Positions 1-11,353 of a stretch of DNA of 19,404 bases are shown here, one piece after another; position 1 is the first letter of the stretch, and every line of letters begins with the position of its first letter. The notes beneath the pieces were generated by a model. That model ran no database searches. It was given only the letters and a program-made list of their open reading frames with translations, and was not told where the DNA came from. The stretch is from Hepatocystis sp. ex Piliocolobus tephrosceles (lineage: Eukaryota; Apicomplexa; Aconoidasida; Haemosporida; Plasmodiidae). Location: NCBI GenBank assembly GCA_902459845.2, contig CABPSV020000312.1, forward strand, positions 1 through 19,404, read 5' to 3'. A program made the position numbers and the translations under genes.

Positions 1-135
1 GTCACTATTATTATTGTCACTATTATTATTGTCACTATTATTATTGTTATTGTTATTATTGTTATTGCAGTTGTCATTGCAGTTGTCATCGAAGTTGTCA
101 TTGCAGTTGTCATCGAAGTTGTCATCGAAGTTGTC
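1..135 (-). repeat. DNNS / DNFD-DNCN tandem repeats in the N2227-like protein
   Basis: In the coding (minus) sense, 12-base units encode D-N-F-D and D-N-C-N alternately, followed by Asn-rich 15-base units (D-N-N-N-S type) that run off the window edge. All units keep the frame. The Cys in alternate units is unusual for Plasmodium low-complexity sequence, which is normally Asn/Asp/Lys-rich. Confidence 0.85.
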
Positions 136-2025
136 GTTAATATTATTTTTGTTAAAGTCACTGTTATGGCTGCTAATAAAACCAATCTGCTTGTCATCAT
201 TATCATGTTTAGGTAAATTTTGCATCTCTGTTACTTTATTAGTATCACTTTTTTCTTTATAATGTTCTTTTGTTTGTTCTTTGTTCGCATTATCAAATAT
301 GTTACATAACTTTACTTTTCTATTATGTTCTTTCTTTTGTATGTTTTTATTAATGTGTTCATACGTTTCTTCTTTAACATTTATCGTTTTGTCTTCTCTC
401 TTTTGTTTACTCTCGTTTGTTTTTTCATCGTTTGTTTTTTCATCGTTTGTTTTTTCATCGTTTGTTTTTTCATCATTTGTTTTTTCATCATTTTTTTTTT
501 CATTGTTTGTTTTTTTATCTTTTTTCTTTTTATCTTTTTTCTTTTGATCATTTTTCTTTTTATCATTTGTTTCTTCATCGTTTGTTTTACTTTCGGCTGG
601 TTTGTATTTGGTGCGTTTCAATCCGTTAGATTTTTTATCTTTTTTATGTTTAACATTAGTACGATGAAAATTATCAAGAATATCTTCTTTGTGTTTTTTA
701 TTTTGTCCGTCTATAAGTTCCTTATTTTGTTCGTCTATATGTTTCTTATTTTGTTCGTCTATAAGTTCCTTATTTTGTTCGTCCATATGTTTCTTATTTT
801 GTTCGTCTATAAGTTCCTTATTTTGTTCTTCTATAAGTTCCTTATTTTGTCCTATATACTTCTTCTTTTCAGTAGACTCTAGACTATCACTTTTAATACT
901 TTCATAAACATCATCGGAAGACAAAAAATTTGAATTTGAATCCAATTCATTCATCTTATATATATCAATATCATTTCTTGTATTCAAAATTTTTGATTTT
1001 ATTTCATTTAATATTATTAAAGGATCATCTTTACATAATAATTTTACATTTAGATTATAATAATTATATTGTTTATCTATACTTTCTATTTCTTGTGGTG
1101 TTAAGTTTTTAATTATTTCATTAACTATACTTTCTTCTTTTGATATTTTTTTATTATTGTTACAATTGTTGTTATTATTGTTACTACCCCTATCACAATC
1201 TTTATAATTTTTATTATTTTTATCCAACAAATCACCTACATTTTTGTTATTACTATAATGATCAACATCTTCCTGTATATTGTCATCATGGTTAGGACAA
1301 TATTGTTCTACTTCATCATTTTTATGAAAAGTAAATGTTAACAAATGTATTATTATATGTGTTGATATTTGAGGTAATAAAATATTAAGTATAAAATAAT
1401 AATTGTTTAAAATAGATAAATACATTTTATAAGCTTTACAATATATAGATTCAGTTAATAATTTTTTTTCTTCTTCATTCAATAAACTGAAACTTTGATA
1501 TATTCTTAACATTTCATAAAAACAATATTTTTTATAATATAAAAAAGAAAAACAAACATTACAAAAATGTTTTTCTTCTTCTTGGTTTAGTTGATCTATG
1601 TTATCAATATATGTCTCACTTTGTACGGCATCAATATTTTGAACACACGACTCTTCGTTATACTCTTCGACGGATAAAGTACAAGACGATGCGTTACTTA
1701 ATGCATAGTTCTTGTCATTACAATTTTTATCATTACACTTTTTGTCATTTACAATATAACAATCATACTCGGTGTCTTTTTTTATTTCTTTTTTTTTTAT
1801 CTTACAATCTTTCATTGATGTTTTATTTTTTTTATTTACAGTAGTATTAAATGTTGTATTGGAATTATAATTGTGTTTAATTGTTTTACAATGTTTATTA
1901 TTCTTTGCTCTATTAGTACTATCACTTATATTACTATTATGACTATCAGTAGTAATGTCCACGTCTTTCTTACTATACAGTTCCTTTATTTCATCTTTTT
2001 TTTTGTCACTTTTATATTTTGCCAT
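1..2025 (-). CDS. N2227-like (carnosine N-methyltransferase-like) protein, N-terminal part
   Basis: The frame is open from the ATG at 2025-2023 to base 1 (675 codons, no stop), so the gene continues past the left edge. Residues 1-147 are polar and Lys/Asn-rich. Residues about 148-218 are the only conserved-looking part: a run of Glu, then HFCNVCFSFLYYKKY, then SLLNEEEKKLL and a helical stretch ending ILNILLP. This matches the N-terminal helical region of the N2227/CARNMT1 family, recalled as HFWRIINAFRYY, an LP..QQKLL motif and LLTIVND. Family members methylate carnosine or related peptides with S-adenosylmethionine; the parasite substrate is unknown. After residue 218 comes a hydrophilic insertion of at least 450 residues with three tandem-repeat blocks. 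The SAM-binding core is not in the window and must lie beyond base 1. The coding assignment is firm; the family call rests on about 70 residues plus recalled synteny. Confidence 0.72.
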   Translation of the reverse strand, partial: MAKYKSDKKKDEIKELYSKKDVDITTDSHNSNISDSTNRAKNNKHCKTIKHNYNSNTTFNTTVNKKNKTSMKDCKIKKKEIKKDTEYDCYIVNDKKCNDKNCNDKNYALSNASSCTLSVEEYNEESCVQNIDAVQSETYIDNIDQLNQEEEKHFCNVCFSFLYYKKYCFYEMLRIYQSFSLLNEEEKKLLTESIYCKAYKMYLSILNNYYFILNILLPQISTHIIIHLLTFTFHKNDEVEQYCPNHDDNIQEDVDHYSNNKNVGDLLDKNNKNYKDCDRGSNNNNNNCNNNKKISKEESIVNEIIKNLTPQEIESIDKQYNYYNLNVKLLCKDDPLIILNEIKSKILNTRNDIDIYKMNELDSNSNFLSSDDVYESIKSDSLESTEKKKYIGQNKELIEEQNKELIDEQNKKHMDEQNKELIDEQNKKHIDEQNKELIDGQNKKHKEDILDNFHRTNVKHKKDKKSNGLKRTKYKPAESKTNDEETNDKKKNDQKKKDKKKKDKKTNNEKKNDEKTNDEKTNDEKTNDEKTNDEKTNESKQKREDKTINVKEETYEHINKNIQKKEHNRKVKLCNIFDNANKEQTKEHYKEKSDTNKVTEMQNLPKHDNDDKQIGFISSHNSDFNKNNINDNFDDNFDDNCNDNFDDNCNDNCNNNNNNNNNNSDNNNSDNNNSD
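415..504 (-). repeat. 15-bp repeat encoding D-E-K-T-N
   Basis: Five consecutive 15-base units (415-429, 430-444, 445-459, 460-474, 475-489) encode Asp-Glu-Lys-Thr-Asn in the minus sense, followed by one degenerate unit at 490-504 and a Lys/Asp/Asn-rich stretch to about 585. The first units are identical at the base level, which suggests recent slippage expansion. Confidence 0.88.
697..850 (-). repeat. 24-bp repeat with 48-bp higher-order period
   Basis: Six full 24-base units (697-720, 721-744, 745-768, 769-792, 793-816, 817-840) and a partial one encode the octapeptide (D/E)EQNKELI in the minus sense. Units ending KELI and units ending KKHI/M alternate for most of the array, so the true period there is 48 bases (16 residues). 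The peptide is strongly charged and helix- or coiled-coil-compatible. Confidence 0.88.
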
Positions 2026-2141
2026 CCTTGTGTATTTTAAGATATCTTATATTTAGTTTTATGTTAATTTTTTACTTTATTTATTTTCTTTTTTTATATG
2101 AATCACAAAGAAAATGTACACACATACATGTATACAGATGT

Positions 2142-2173
<32 letters not shown>

Positions 2174-3564
2174 TTCTAGGAATTTTTATCAATAATAATA
2201 GTTTACTCTTTCCCTATAGCTGATATACTATCTTTCATAAATACAAGTAATAAAAAAGCATAACTGACTAGTTTTAAATGTTGTTTTGTTTTGTTTTTTT
2301 CTCTTCCCTTTTATTATGAAAATAAAAATTAATAATAATAATAATAGTAATAATAGTAATAAAATAATAAAGTAATAAAGTAATAATAGTGATGACACTA
2401 ATAATGATAATATTAAATTTTGATATAGCTAACACGTTTAATGCCGCAACGTTTCTTGTACACGATTAAGTGCTTAATAAAACAAACGGAAGTTAATAAA
2501 GATAAATTTATAATAAAAAAAAAAATAGTATAATGTAGTTAAAAAAAAAATAATAAAAAATAAAATAAAATAAAAATGCAATATACTATTAAAAATGAGC
2601 TTTCATTTTCAAAAAACAAGTATGAAATGACCAATGTATATCAAACATCTTTATTTTAAACTATGTATATAGATACGTATACTCTATTACAATGCAAAAA
2701 AAAAAAATAAATAAATAAATAAACGAGAATAAAAAAATATAAAAACTAGTTTTTATTAAGTAATGTTAAATAGCTTTCAAGTATTTAAGTAATTATATAA
2801 AATTTAATTCTATTTTTGCTTATATATATATGTAAATATATACATTTTTTTTTTTTTTTTTCTTCTATGCATAAAAAAACTGTGTGTTACAGAAATAAAA
2901 ACACAAGCATCAGCACACGGGTATACGTACATGTATTTATACTATATATATTTACATATATATATGCTTTCCTATTTATTTCCTATTTAATAAACATCTA
3001 TTAGTTATTAATTGTACTAAGGCAACCAAAGTGATAATATATATATACTTTTTTTTTTTTTTTTTTTTACATTACATTTTAAAACAGCTTTAAAAAAAAA
3101 AAGAAAGCAGTTGTAAATCAGTATGTCATTAAAGTTTTTTTAAATTCACAATTGGATCAACTATATACAAAAATAAGCATATTTATAAATATTAACAATT
3201 CGGTTTTGTATTTATACATGTACTTATATAAAGCGTGATAAAAAATTACATTATAAGAATTAAACAACTTCAGTAATAAGATAAAAAAAATGAAAAAAAT
3301 AAAAAAATCGACTTAGTGGATGAAAAAGTGCCTGATTTAAGGGCTGATTTAAAGGGATGGCTAAACGATTGAAGAAATTGTTAAACAAATAACTGAATAA
3401 AAAGCTTAACAAATGAATAAAAAAATGAAATATGAGAAAAAAATAAACTATAACAAGTAACAAATGTTTTAAAAGTAATTATATGGAAGTTCTTTCATAG
3501 TTTTATAACATTTAGCTGAGTAATGCAGCGCGTTTACTTATTTATTCTTTATTTTACGCACTAG

Positions 3565-3606
<42 letters not shown>

Positions 3607-4777
3607 GTGTAAATACGGAAGTTACATAAAAGTAAGAATAAATGAAATAAAACAATAGTCAACACATTTTCGACTTTTGTTCTTATTTAATTATAATTTT
3701 TTATTGGTTGACTGGTATTTTCTTGCATATACATGTATAAACTTAAGTCATTATTTTTTTTTTTTTTAACATAAATAAAAAAGAAAGAATTAATAACCTC
3801 ATTTGTTAACATGTATGAACATACAATAAACTTTAAAAAAAATATAATGAAAATAATCAAAGGTTACATAATAAAGGGTTAAATAAAAAAAGAATAAAAT
3901 AACTTAATTAAACCTTTTAAATATAAACGATTATATCCTTTTTTTTTAAATCATTTTTTTTTTTTTTTGTCTATATATTTATATTCAACCGTAACAAAGT
4001 TGGCAGTTAAAAAAGATATATATATATATATAATATTTATTTTATTCATATAAATATTTTTTTATTTTTAAAGCATTGTATTATTTTGTGCATAATATAT
4101 ATATATGACGTTTTCTTACCAAATGTACATTGTCATAAGTTATTTTAAAAAAATGTTATATATTAAATATGATAACCATTTAAAACTATATAGCAACTTT
4201 CTCATATTATTAACTAAAACTTACACAAATTTTTGTTGATCATATAAAATAACTTTTGTTTGTATGTTTATTTTTTTATTTTTTTTTATATGTACAACTC
4301 CCACAAATCTTTCAAAATAAAATAAATTGTAAATATACATAATTACATGTGTTTACATTGCTACTTTATATCACTACGTTTTAAACAATGAGTAACATCA
4401 TTGTGTCCTACATATATATATTTTTAAGAATTCGATTTGAACAAAAAAATGCAAATTAAAACAAATAAGTTTATACACGGTTATCGTAAATACTTTTCTT
4501 TGTGTTATTTTTATACAATAGGAGTCGTATATATGTACTATACTATAGCTGTAGAATATCAAATATTCTCTTAATGAATATTTTAGCAAAAAGAGAAAAA
4601 TTAAGAGAAAAGGGACAAGCTAAATTAAAGTAGTTTATAATTTTAGTTAATGTTTTTTTTTTTTTTTAGTATTGTTTAATGTTTCATTTATATACATATT
4701 GTTACACATTTTTATTTTGTATATATATTCTCAATTTTTTTTACAAAGCATGATTTAGACAAACACACACAAAAAAG

Positions 4778-4780
<3 letters not shown>

Positions 4781-4819
<39 letters not shown>
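4781..4819. repeat. Poly(dA) tract, 39 A
   Basis: An uninterrupted run of 39 A. Long dA:dT tracts of this kind resist nucleosome wrapping and are common in Plasmodium promoters; copy number is likely polymorphic. Confidence 0.95.
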
Positions 4820-4823
<4 letters not shown>

Positions 4824-4882
4824 TGCAAGCTAAAAGTAACAAAAATCTAGCGAAAGCTAAAGAAGAAAATACAAGTTTGAAG

Positions 4883-4929
4883 AAAAAAAAAAAAAAAAAA
4901 TAAAATAAAAAAAAAAAAAAAAAAAAAAA
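4883..4929. repeat. Interrupted poly(dA) tract
   Basis: A-rich run with only two T interruptions (4901 and 4906): 18 A, then T, four A, T, then 23 A. It lies about 60 bases downstream of the 39-A tract. Confidence 0.95.
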
Positions 4930-5142
4930 GTGTTACTTTAAAAATATAAAAAAAAAAAATAAAAATAAATAAAAATAATTTTTAATTAATGTAATTTATT
5001 AAAAAAAAACTTATTTTTTTAGCTTTTTTTTTTATAAATAGTAAATGTTTAAATAAAAGGTCTTAAGACAATAAGTTGCGAGAAAAAAGCAAGTAATCAT
5101 AAAAGCGCCTTTTATTTATTTTATCTGAAATAAAATATCTTG

Positions 5143-5144
<2 letters not shown>

Positions 5145-5192
<48 letters not shown>
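5145..5192. repeat. Poly(dA) tract, 48 A
   Basis: An uninterrupted run of 48 A, about 570 bases upstream of the kinase start codon. It is the longest homopolymer in this intergenic region and a likely nucleosome-depleted promoter element. Confidence 0.95.
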
Positions 5193-5194
<2 letters not shown>

Positions 5195-5765
5195 ATAAGT
5201 GCGTGTATGTATATATAAGTAAATATATTTTAAGTATTGTATAAATATAGCAACAAATATATATTAATTTATGTGTGATGTATGAATGTATAAATTTTGT
5301 GTAACAAATTGCAAGAGAAAAGCATTTGGCAATGTATTTACAAGCAATTGAATATACCTTTGTGAAAATTAAAACGTGTTAAAGTATATGTGATTATGCA
5401 TTCATGTATATGTATTTACTAGCAACGCGTTTACATATGGTACATGCATATTAACGTTTTTTTTTTTTAATATAGTTTATTAAGTATGTAAATAGAGAGT
5501 GTTTACACATATTTATATATATATATATACGTGAATACTCAAATGGAATTGTAACTGTATATATATACTTACACAAGTGTTTTTTTTTCTTTTGCATATA
5601 TATTTTCATCAGCATTTTTATATACATAAAAAGAAACATTCACAACCATTTACTTTTATAAAAATGCAAAATATGAATTGTTTATATTAAAAAAAAATAT
5701 AAAAACTTGCATATTTTTTTTTTAATTAATTAACCCATGTTTTTTATATTTTCGATATACTAACT

Positions 5766-8700
5766 ATGAATGAAAATATAAAAGGTATAAATTATAAAAA
5801 AATAGAAGATGTAAAAAAAAAAAAAGTTAAAAACTTCGTATATGATGATATATCAAAAAATAACAACAGCTTAAAACTGAATCAAAATGAAACTAAATCA
5901 TACAATGATGATTATAAAAATAAGTTGAATAATTTAAGCAATATAAATACACTGCAAAATAACAAAAAATTGGAGAACGATAGAAGATTAATGACAAATA
6001 AAATGGCTAATTTAGTAGATAGGAAAGAAAATGTAGAGAATATACTTACAAAAAATGAAAGACCAGAAAAAAGTCATTCATACAATGTAAAAAATGTGAC
6101 AACAAAATCTGATTTTATGAATAGTTCGAAACACATTAGAAGTGGGCACCAGTCTGTTCCAAATAAATATGGTGATAATAACATGATAAATGTGCAATCG
6201 AACAGTAATAATTACAGAAATGTAAGCAATGATAGGGGGGATAACCAAAGCAACAATATAGACAATTTACAAAACAAAACCAAGGATATAAACAATAAGG
6301 AAATCGATTTTTCGTTTGAAGAAGAGAAAAAGAATAAATTAAGAAATTTTTCAAATAATCCAGATTGTGAAAATACTAATTTTAAAATTGATAGTAATAA
6401 TAATAATAATAATAATAGTGGTAATAGTAATAATAATAATAGTAGTAATAGTAGTAATAAAAAAACTAATGACAAACACGATTTAAATGTAAAGAGAAAT
6501 AATAACAGCTTAGATTCTGGTTATAAAAGAAAAAGAGATGATGATGAATTGTTAGATAACCGAAAAAAGAAAGCAGTTTCAGAATTTGCTAAACATTATA
6601 ATTACAATAGCATCGATATGAATACAAATGTACATGCTAATGATCCAAGTAATTATCTAAAACGATTTCAAGCGACCGAGTCTAATAATGGCAATTATGA
6701 AAAAAAAGGTACCTTAGAGCAAAAAATATATATAAATCAAATAAATAATAAAAGAATAATAAACAAAGGACAAGATTCAAACGAACGTTTAGGAAGAAAT
6801 ATAGTTAGCGCCCCAAGAAAAAAGGGTCTACATGATAATGACAACAATAATAATGACAATAATAATAATGACAATAATAATAATGACAATAATAATGACA
6901 ATTATAATGATAATAACAACCAAAACGATAACATTAATAAAAGTAATAAGACACAAACATTATATAAGGATAGTAATAACCCATACCAACAGTATAAAGA
7001 TATAAAAAATAATAATTATAATAACAATAATGATAATATAATGATGGAAGAGCAATGTTTAATTAATAAAAATAACAAAACAAATGATAAATATTCAAAT
7101 GATATATTACGACATAGTAAAATAGCAAGTAGCAATACCAATACGTTAAACAAATATAACAGTAATAAAAACTTTCAGCTTGATGTTAATAAGGATTATA
7201 ATATACATGATAATATGCGTTCTAATGAAAGTGTGAATAAATATGAAATCGATCGTGAAAAGGGAAGTGAAAATATGCATGAACATATGCATGAAAATAG
7301 GTATACAAACAGTAATGTTAATAATAAAATGTCTACTACCAACGATACACTGGAGTATAACATTACTTATGAAGATGACAGCTATAACATAACAGAAGAA
7401 GAACGAGAACGTTTTCAAAATGTATGTTATACTACAACTGATAACAACAGTGATAACAACGGTGATAACAACGGTGATAACAACGGTGATAATGATAATT
7501 ATAATGGTAATAATGATAATAATGATGATAATGATGATAATGATGATAATGATGATAATGATGATAATGATGATAATAACGATAGTTATAACAATTGTAG
7601 TAATAATCTGAATAATGATGATAATAACGAAAATATAAAAGATAACTGCGAAGAATATAACATGTTTAATGAAAATACTACAAGCGTGGAAAAAAATTAT
7701 ACAGTTGAAGATAATGTACTAGAAGATGGATATTGTAGTGAACAAGTTAATGTGGCCTATAATTATTCAGATGATAATTTAATTGAAAATAATAATATAT
7801 CTGAATGTTCGATAGAAACAGATGCAATTGATGAACAAAACACAAATAATAACATTGAAGAAACTGATATAAAATCAGAATCTATATTTACTGACACGGA
7901 GAAAGATATAAATGATAACAGCCATAAAAATAAACAAAACGAAAAAAACAAAAAAAACGAAAAAAATAATGTAACACGTAGTGATAGTAAATATAATTTT
8001 ATAAAACAAAATAAATATAAAATTATGAATAAAAATAAAAGCAAAATTGAATCCATTCAATCATCATCAGCATCATCATCAGCAACGTCTAATAGCAAAA
8101 TCAATCTGAGTAATAAAAATATAAACAACATGAACATTACACACAGGAACAATAATAACTATAGTGGTAATAATTGCAGTAATAACAAAAGTAATATCAA
8201 CAAAGGTAATGTGAACAAAAGTAATATCAACAACAATAACATAAAAACGGTAAAGAAAGACTTTAAAGAGAGTTATAAGAAACTCATTGTGTATAATCAC
8301 CGAATAAATAATAACAATAAAACAAACATAAATACAGATAAAATAGATACTAGAATAGTAGATAATAATATTAAAAATGAAAAATACCATAATAAAACAA
8401 ATGTACAAAGTAGTAATATACCAAAAAATAAAAGCATTCCTAATAGTCATTTAAATACACTAAATAGTTATAAAAAAATAATAGTCTCGGAAAAAAAAGA
8501 TTATAATAATAAGAATAATAATAACAGTAATAATAATAATTACAATAGACCATTATTAAAAAAAACGCAACAAAATGTAGGTCGTTCCAATATAAAACAT
8601 AATATACCTCTTCAAAATAAACAACATACGAAAAATATAAATTCTGTAACAAATACAACAAGCAATAGTTTATTAGAGGAGAAAGTAAAAGAACCGAACA

Positions 8701-10145
8701 GCTCAAATTCTGAATATAATGTGGAAAAAATAAACGAAATATATGTAACAAAACATACAGATGAATGTAGTGACTTGTCAAATGGAGAAGAAGCATCTGT
8801 TCCTGATGCAACTACATCTATTGAAATGGATAAAATAGAAAATACAATTGAGTCAACGGATGAAGTGAGTGATAATACTATTAGTAGAGAAACAATGGAA
8901 GAAGATGGTGAGAAAGTAAAAGGAACACAATTACCACGTACTATAAATGTAGTAAAACCAAATAAACCTACATCATCATTTAAAGAAATGAATACACAAA
9001 AAGGATTGTTGAGTAAAATTAGTAAAAAAGTTTTTGGTTCTTATAAAACTGACAATACTAACAAAACGAATGTTACTAGTAATAACAATAATAGCGTAAA
9101 AGATGCATCCCAAATAAAAAATAAATACAGTTCAAATGTGACGCAGTCATTTAGATTGAACAAGATAAAATATAATAATAATAATAATAATAATAATAGC
9201 AATGACAACAATCATAGTAGCAATAATATTAGTAGAAATAATACCATTAACAATAATACTAATAACAACAATAACGATAGATTTAATAATAAAGAAAAAG
9301 GGAAATTGCATACAAAACAAAGTGAAAGTAGTAGTAACAATTTTGTATTTAACAAAAATAAAAATATGTTACAAAAAGAGGCGATAAATAAAACTAAAGT
9401 CCCTAGTTCACTTACACAAAAATGTATTAACAATAGTAGCTGTAGCAATAGTGTAACTAATGCAAAAATAAATACAACATATAAACGAACATATACACAA
9501 TTAAATACGAATATAAAAGGGAAACCATTCAATAAAGAAAAAAATGGTAACCTAGATGATAGAAAAAAAAATATAAATAATAGTAGTAATAGTAGTAGTA
9601 ATAGTAATAACATCAATAGTAATAATATGAATAGTAATAATATGAATAGTAATAATATGAATAGTAATAATATGAATAGCAATAATATGAATAGCAATAA
9701 TATGAATAGCAATAACATGAACAATAAGAGCAATGATAGCAATACTATTAATAGTAATTCTAAGCTTAACATAATTACAAAATGTAAATACAACAATAAG
9801 GATATAATTAGTGAAGAAATGGAGAAATATAAATATAATTTGAAAAAGAATAAGATAAAAAGTAATTCTATTCCTCCAAGAAATCCAAAAGAAAAAAGTA
9901 AACTTCATAAAAATTATAAAAAACATAAAAAAAATAGTAATAGTAATAGTAGTAGTCGAAGTAGTAGTAAACTTAATGACAATATATTTTTACCGAAAAT
10001 CAAACACAAAAAAGGAGAGGAACATAAGTTGGATAAAAAAGACCATAATACTGTAGATATAAATAAAAAGAAAACTACTACTACTACTACTACTATTAAT
10101 AGTAATAATAATAATGCTAGTAATAATGCTAGTAATAATTATAAT

Positions 10146-10180
<35 letters not shown>

Positions 10181-11313
10181 CGACAGCAACAGCAACAATG
10201 ATAACAATAACAATAGTGATAAATATATAAACAAAAATATAATAAATAATGAAGAAAAAGAGGGTTCTAGTGATTCTGTCAGTAACAGTGAAAAAAAAGA
10301 AATTTCTTATTTTAAATGGCTAGCTAAAGAGAAAAAAAAAAAACAAGAGGAAGAAGCAAAAGAAAAAGATAGTAATCGTGGTGAGACAGGAAAAGAAGGA
10401 AAAAAAAAAGAAAACCAAATAAATGATGTACTAAATGATGAAGATAATCATATAATGTTACAACCATTGTCAGCATTTAATTTAAAACAAAATGAAAAAA
10501 AATATGTACAAGATGATTTTGTAGTTGATAAACATCCAATTGGAAATGGTCGAACGGGATTAGTATTTAAAGCTATAATAAAAAGAGAAAATAAAAAAGT
10601 AGCATTAAAAGTAATGTCTAAAGATACTATAGTAACATTAAATATAGAAAGACAGGTATTAAAAGAAATAATTATACAAGCAAGTTTAAATCATATAAAT
10701 ATATTAGAATTAGTAGCATGTTTTGAAGATAGAACCCGTTTATTTTTAATATTAGAATTAGCTAATGGTGGTTCGATAAGAACAAAAATGAAAATAAAAG
10801 CACAACCTTTAAAAGAAGAACAAGTAGCATTATATGTATATCAAATAGCTGATGCATTATCTTATTTACATAGTTTTAATATTATTCATCGAGATTTAAA
10901 ACCAGATAATATATTAATTCATTATTCAAATGATAGTATATTACATAATAAAATATATAAATATGGTGTAATTAAATTAGCTGATTTTGGATTCTCTTGT
11001 CAGTTAAAAAATAAACGACAAAAAAGAAGTACATTTTGTGGAACTGTTGATTATATGCCACCTGAAATTATTAATCAAATACCTTATGATTGTAATGTAG
11101 ATTTATGGTGTTTAGGAATCGTCATTTTTGAGTTGTTGGTAGGATTTCCTCCTTTTACTGATGATACACAGGTGAGTATTTATTTGGTTACATATTATTT
11201 TATATTATGCGACACATGTATTAGAATATATATACACATATATATTTTGTTACTTTTAGCTATGTTTTATGACTTTTGTTTCTTTTTTCCACTTTTTCAC
11301 ATCACAAGCTATG

Positions 11314-11353
<40 letters not shown>

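Larger units (their letters stand above)
2026..5765. other. Head-to-head intergenic region (N2227-like / ARK2 5' flanks)
   Basis: No confident gene lies in this 3.7-kb interval between two divergent start codons, so it should hold both promoters and both 5' UTRs. It contains TA microsatellites (about 2151-2172 and 3565-3602), many short poly(T) runs on the half nearer the minus-strand gene, and three long poly(dA) tracts on the half nearer the kinase. A purine-rich, less AT-extreme patch at about 3290-3440 and a possible small spliced Lys-rich ORF at 4574-4903 are discussed as findings. No transcription start or TATA element can be assigned in sequence this AT-rich. Confidence 0.7.

Noticed and set aside
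14..907. Plus-strand ORFs rich in Leu, Phe and Ser over the first kilobase
   Set aside because: They are the antisense of the repeat-rich minus-strand N2227-like gene, whose frame is open for the full 675 codons.
3260..3463. Minus-strand Phe-rich ORF of 67 codons
   Set aside because: The composition is that expected of the antisense of an A-rich stretch; no family resemblance or signal peptide logic, and the plus strand looks more coding-like.
2026..5765. tRNA or other structured RNA genes in the large intergenic region
   Set aside because: I found no tRNA-like B-box or stem pattern; the AT content makes weak hairpins uninformative.
6136..9926. Minus-strand ORFs rich in Leu, Ile and Val, up to 194 codons
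   Set aside because: They are mirror images of Asn-rich AAT/AAC triplets of the ARK2 extension (ATT/GTT read on the other strand), with no independent signal.
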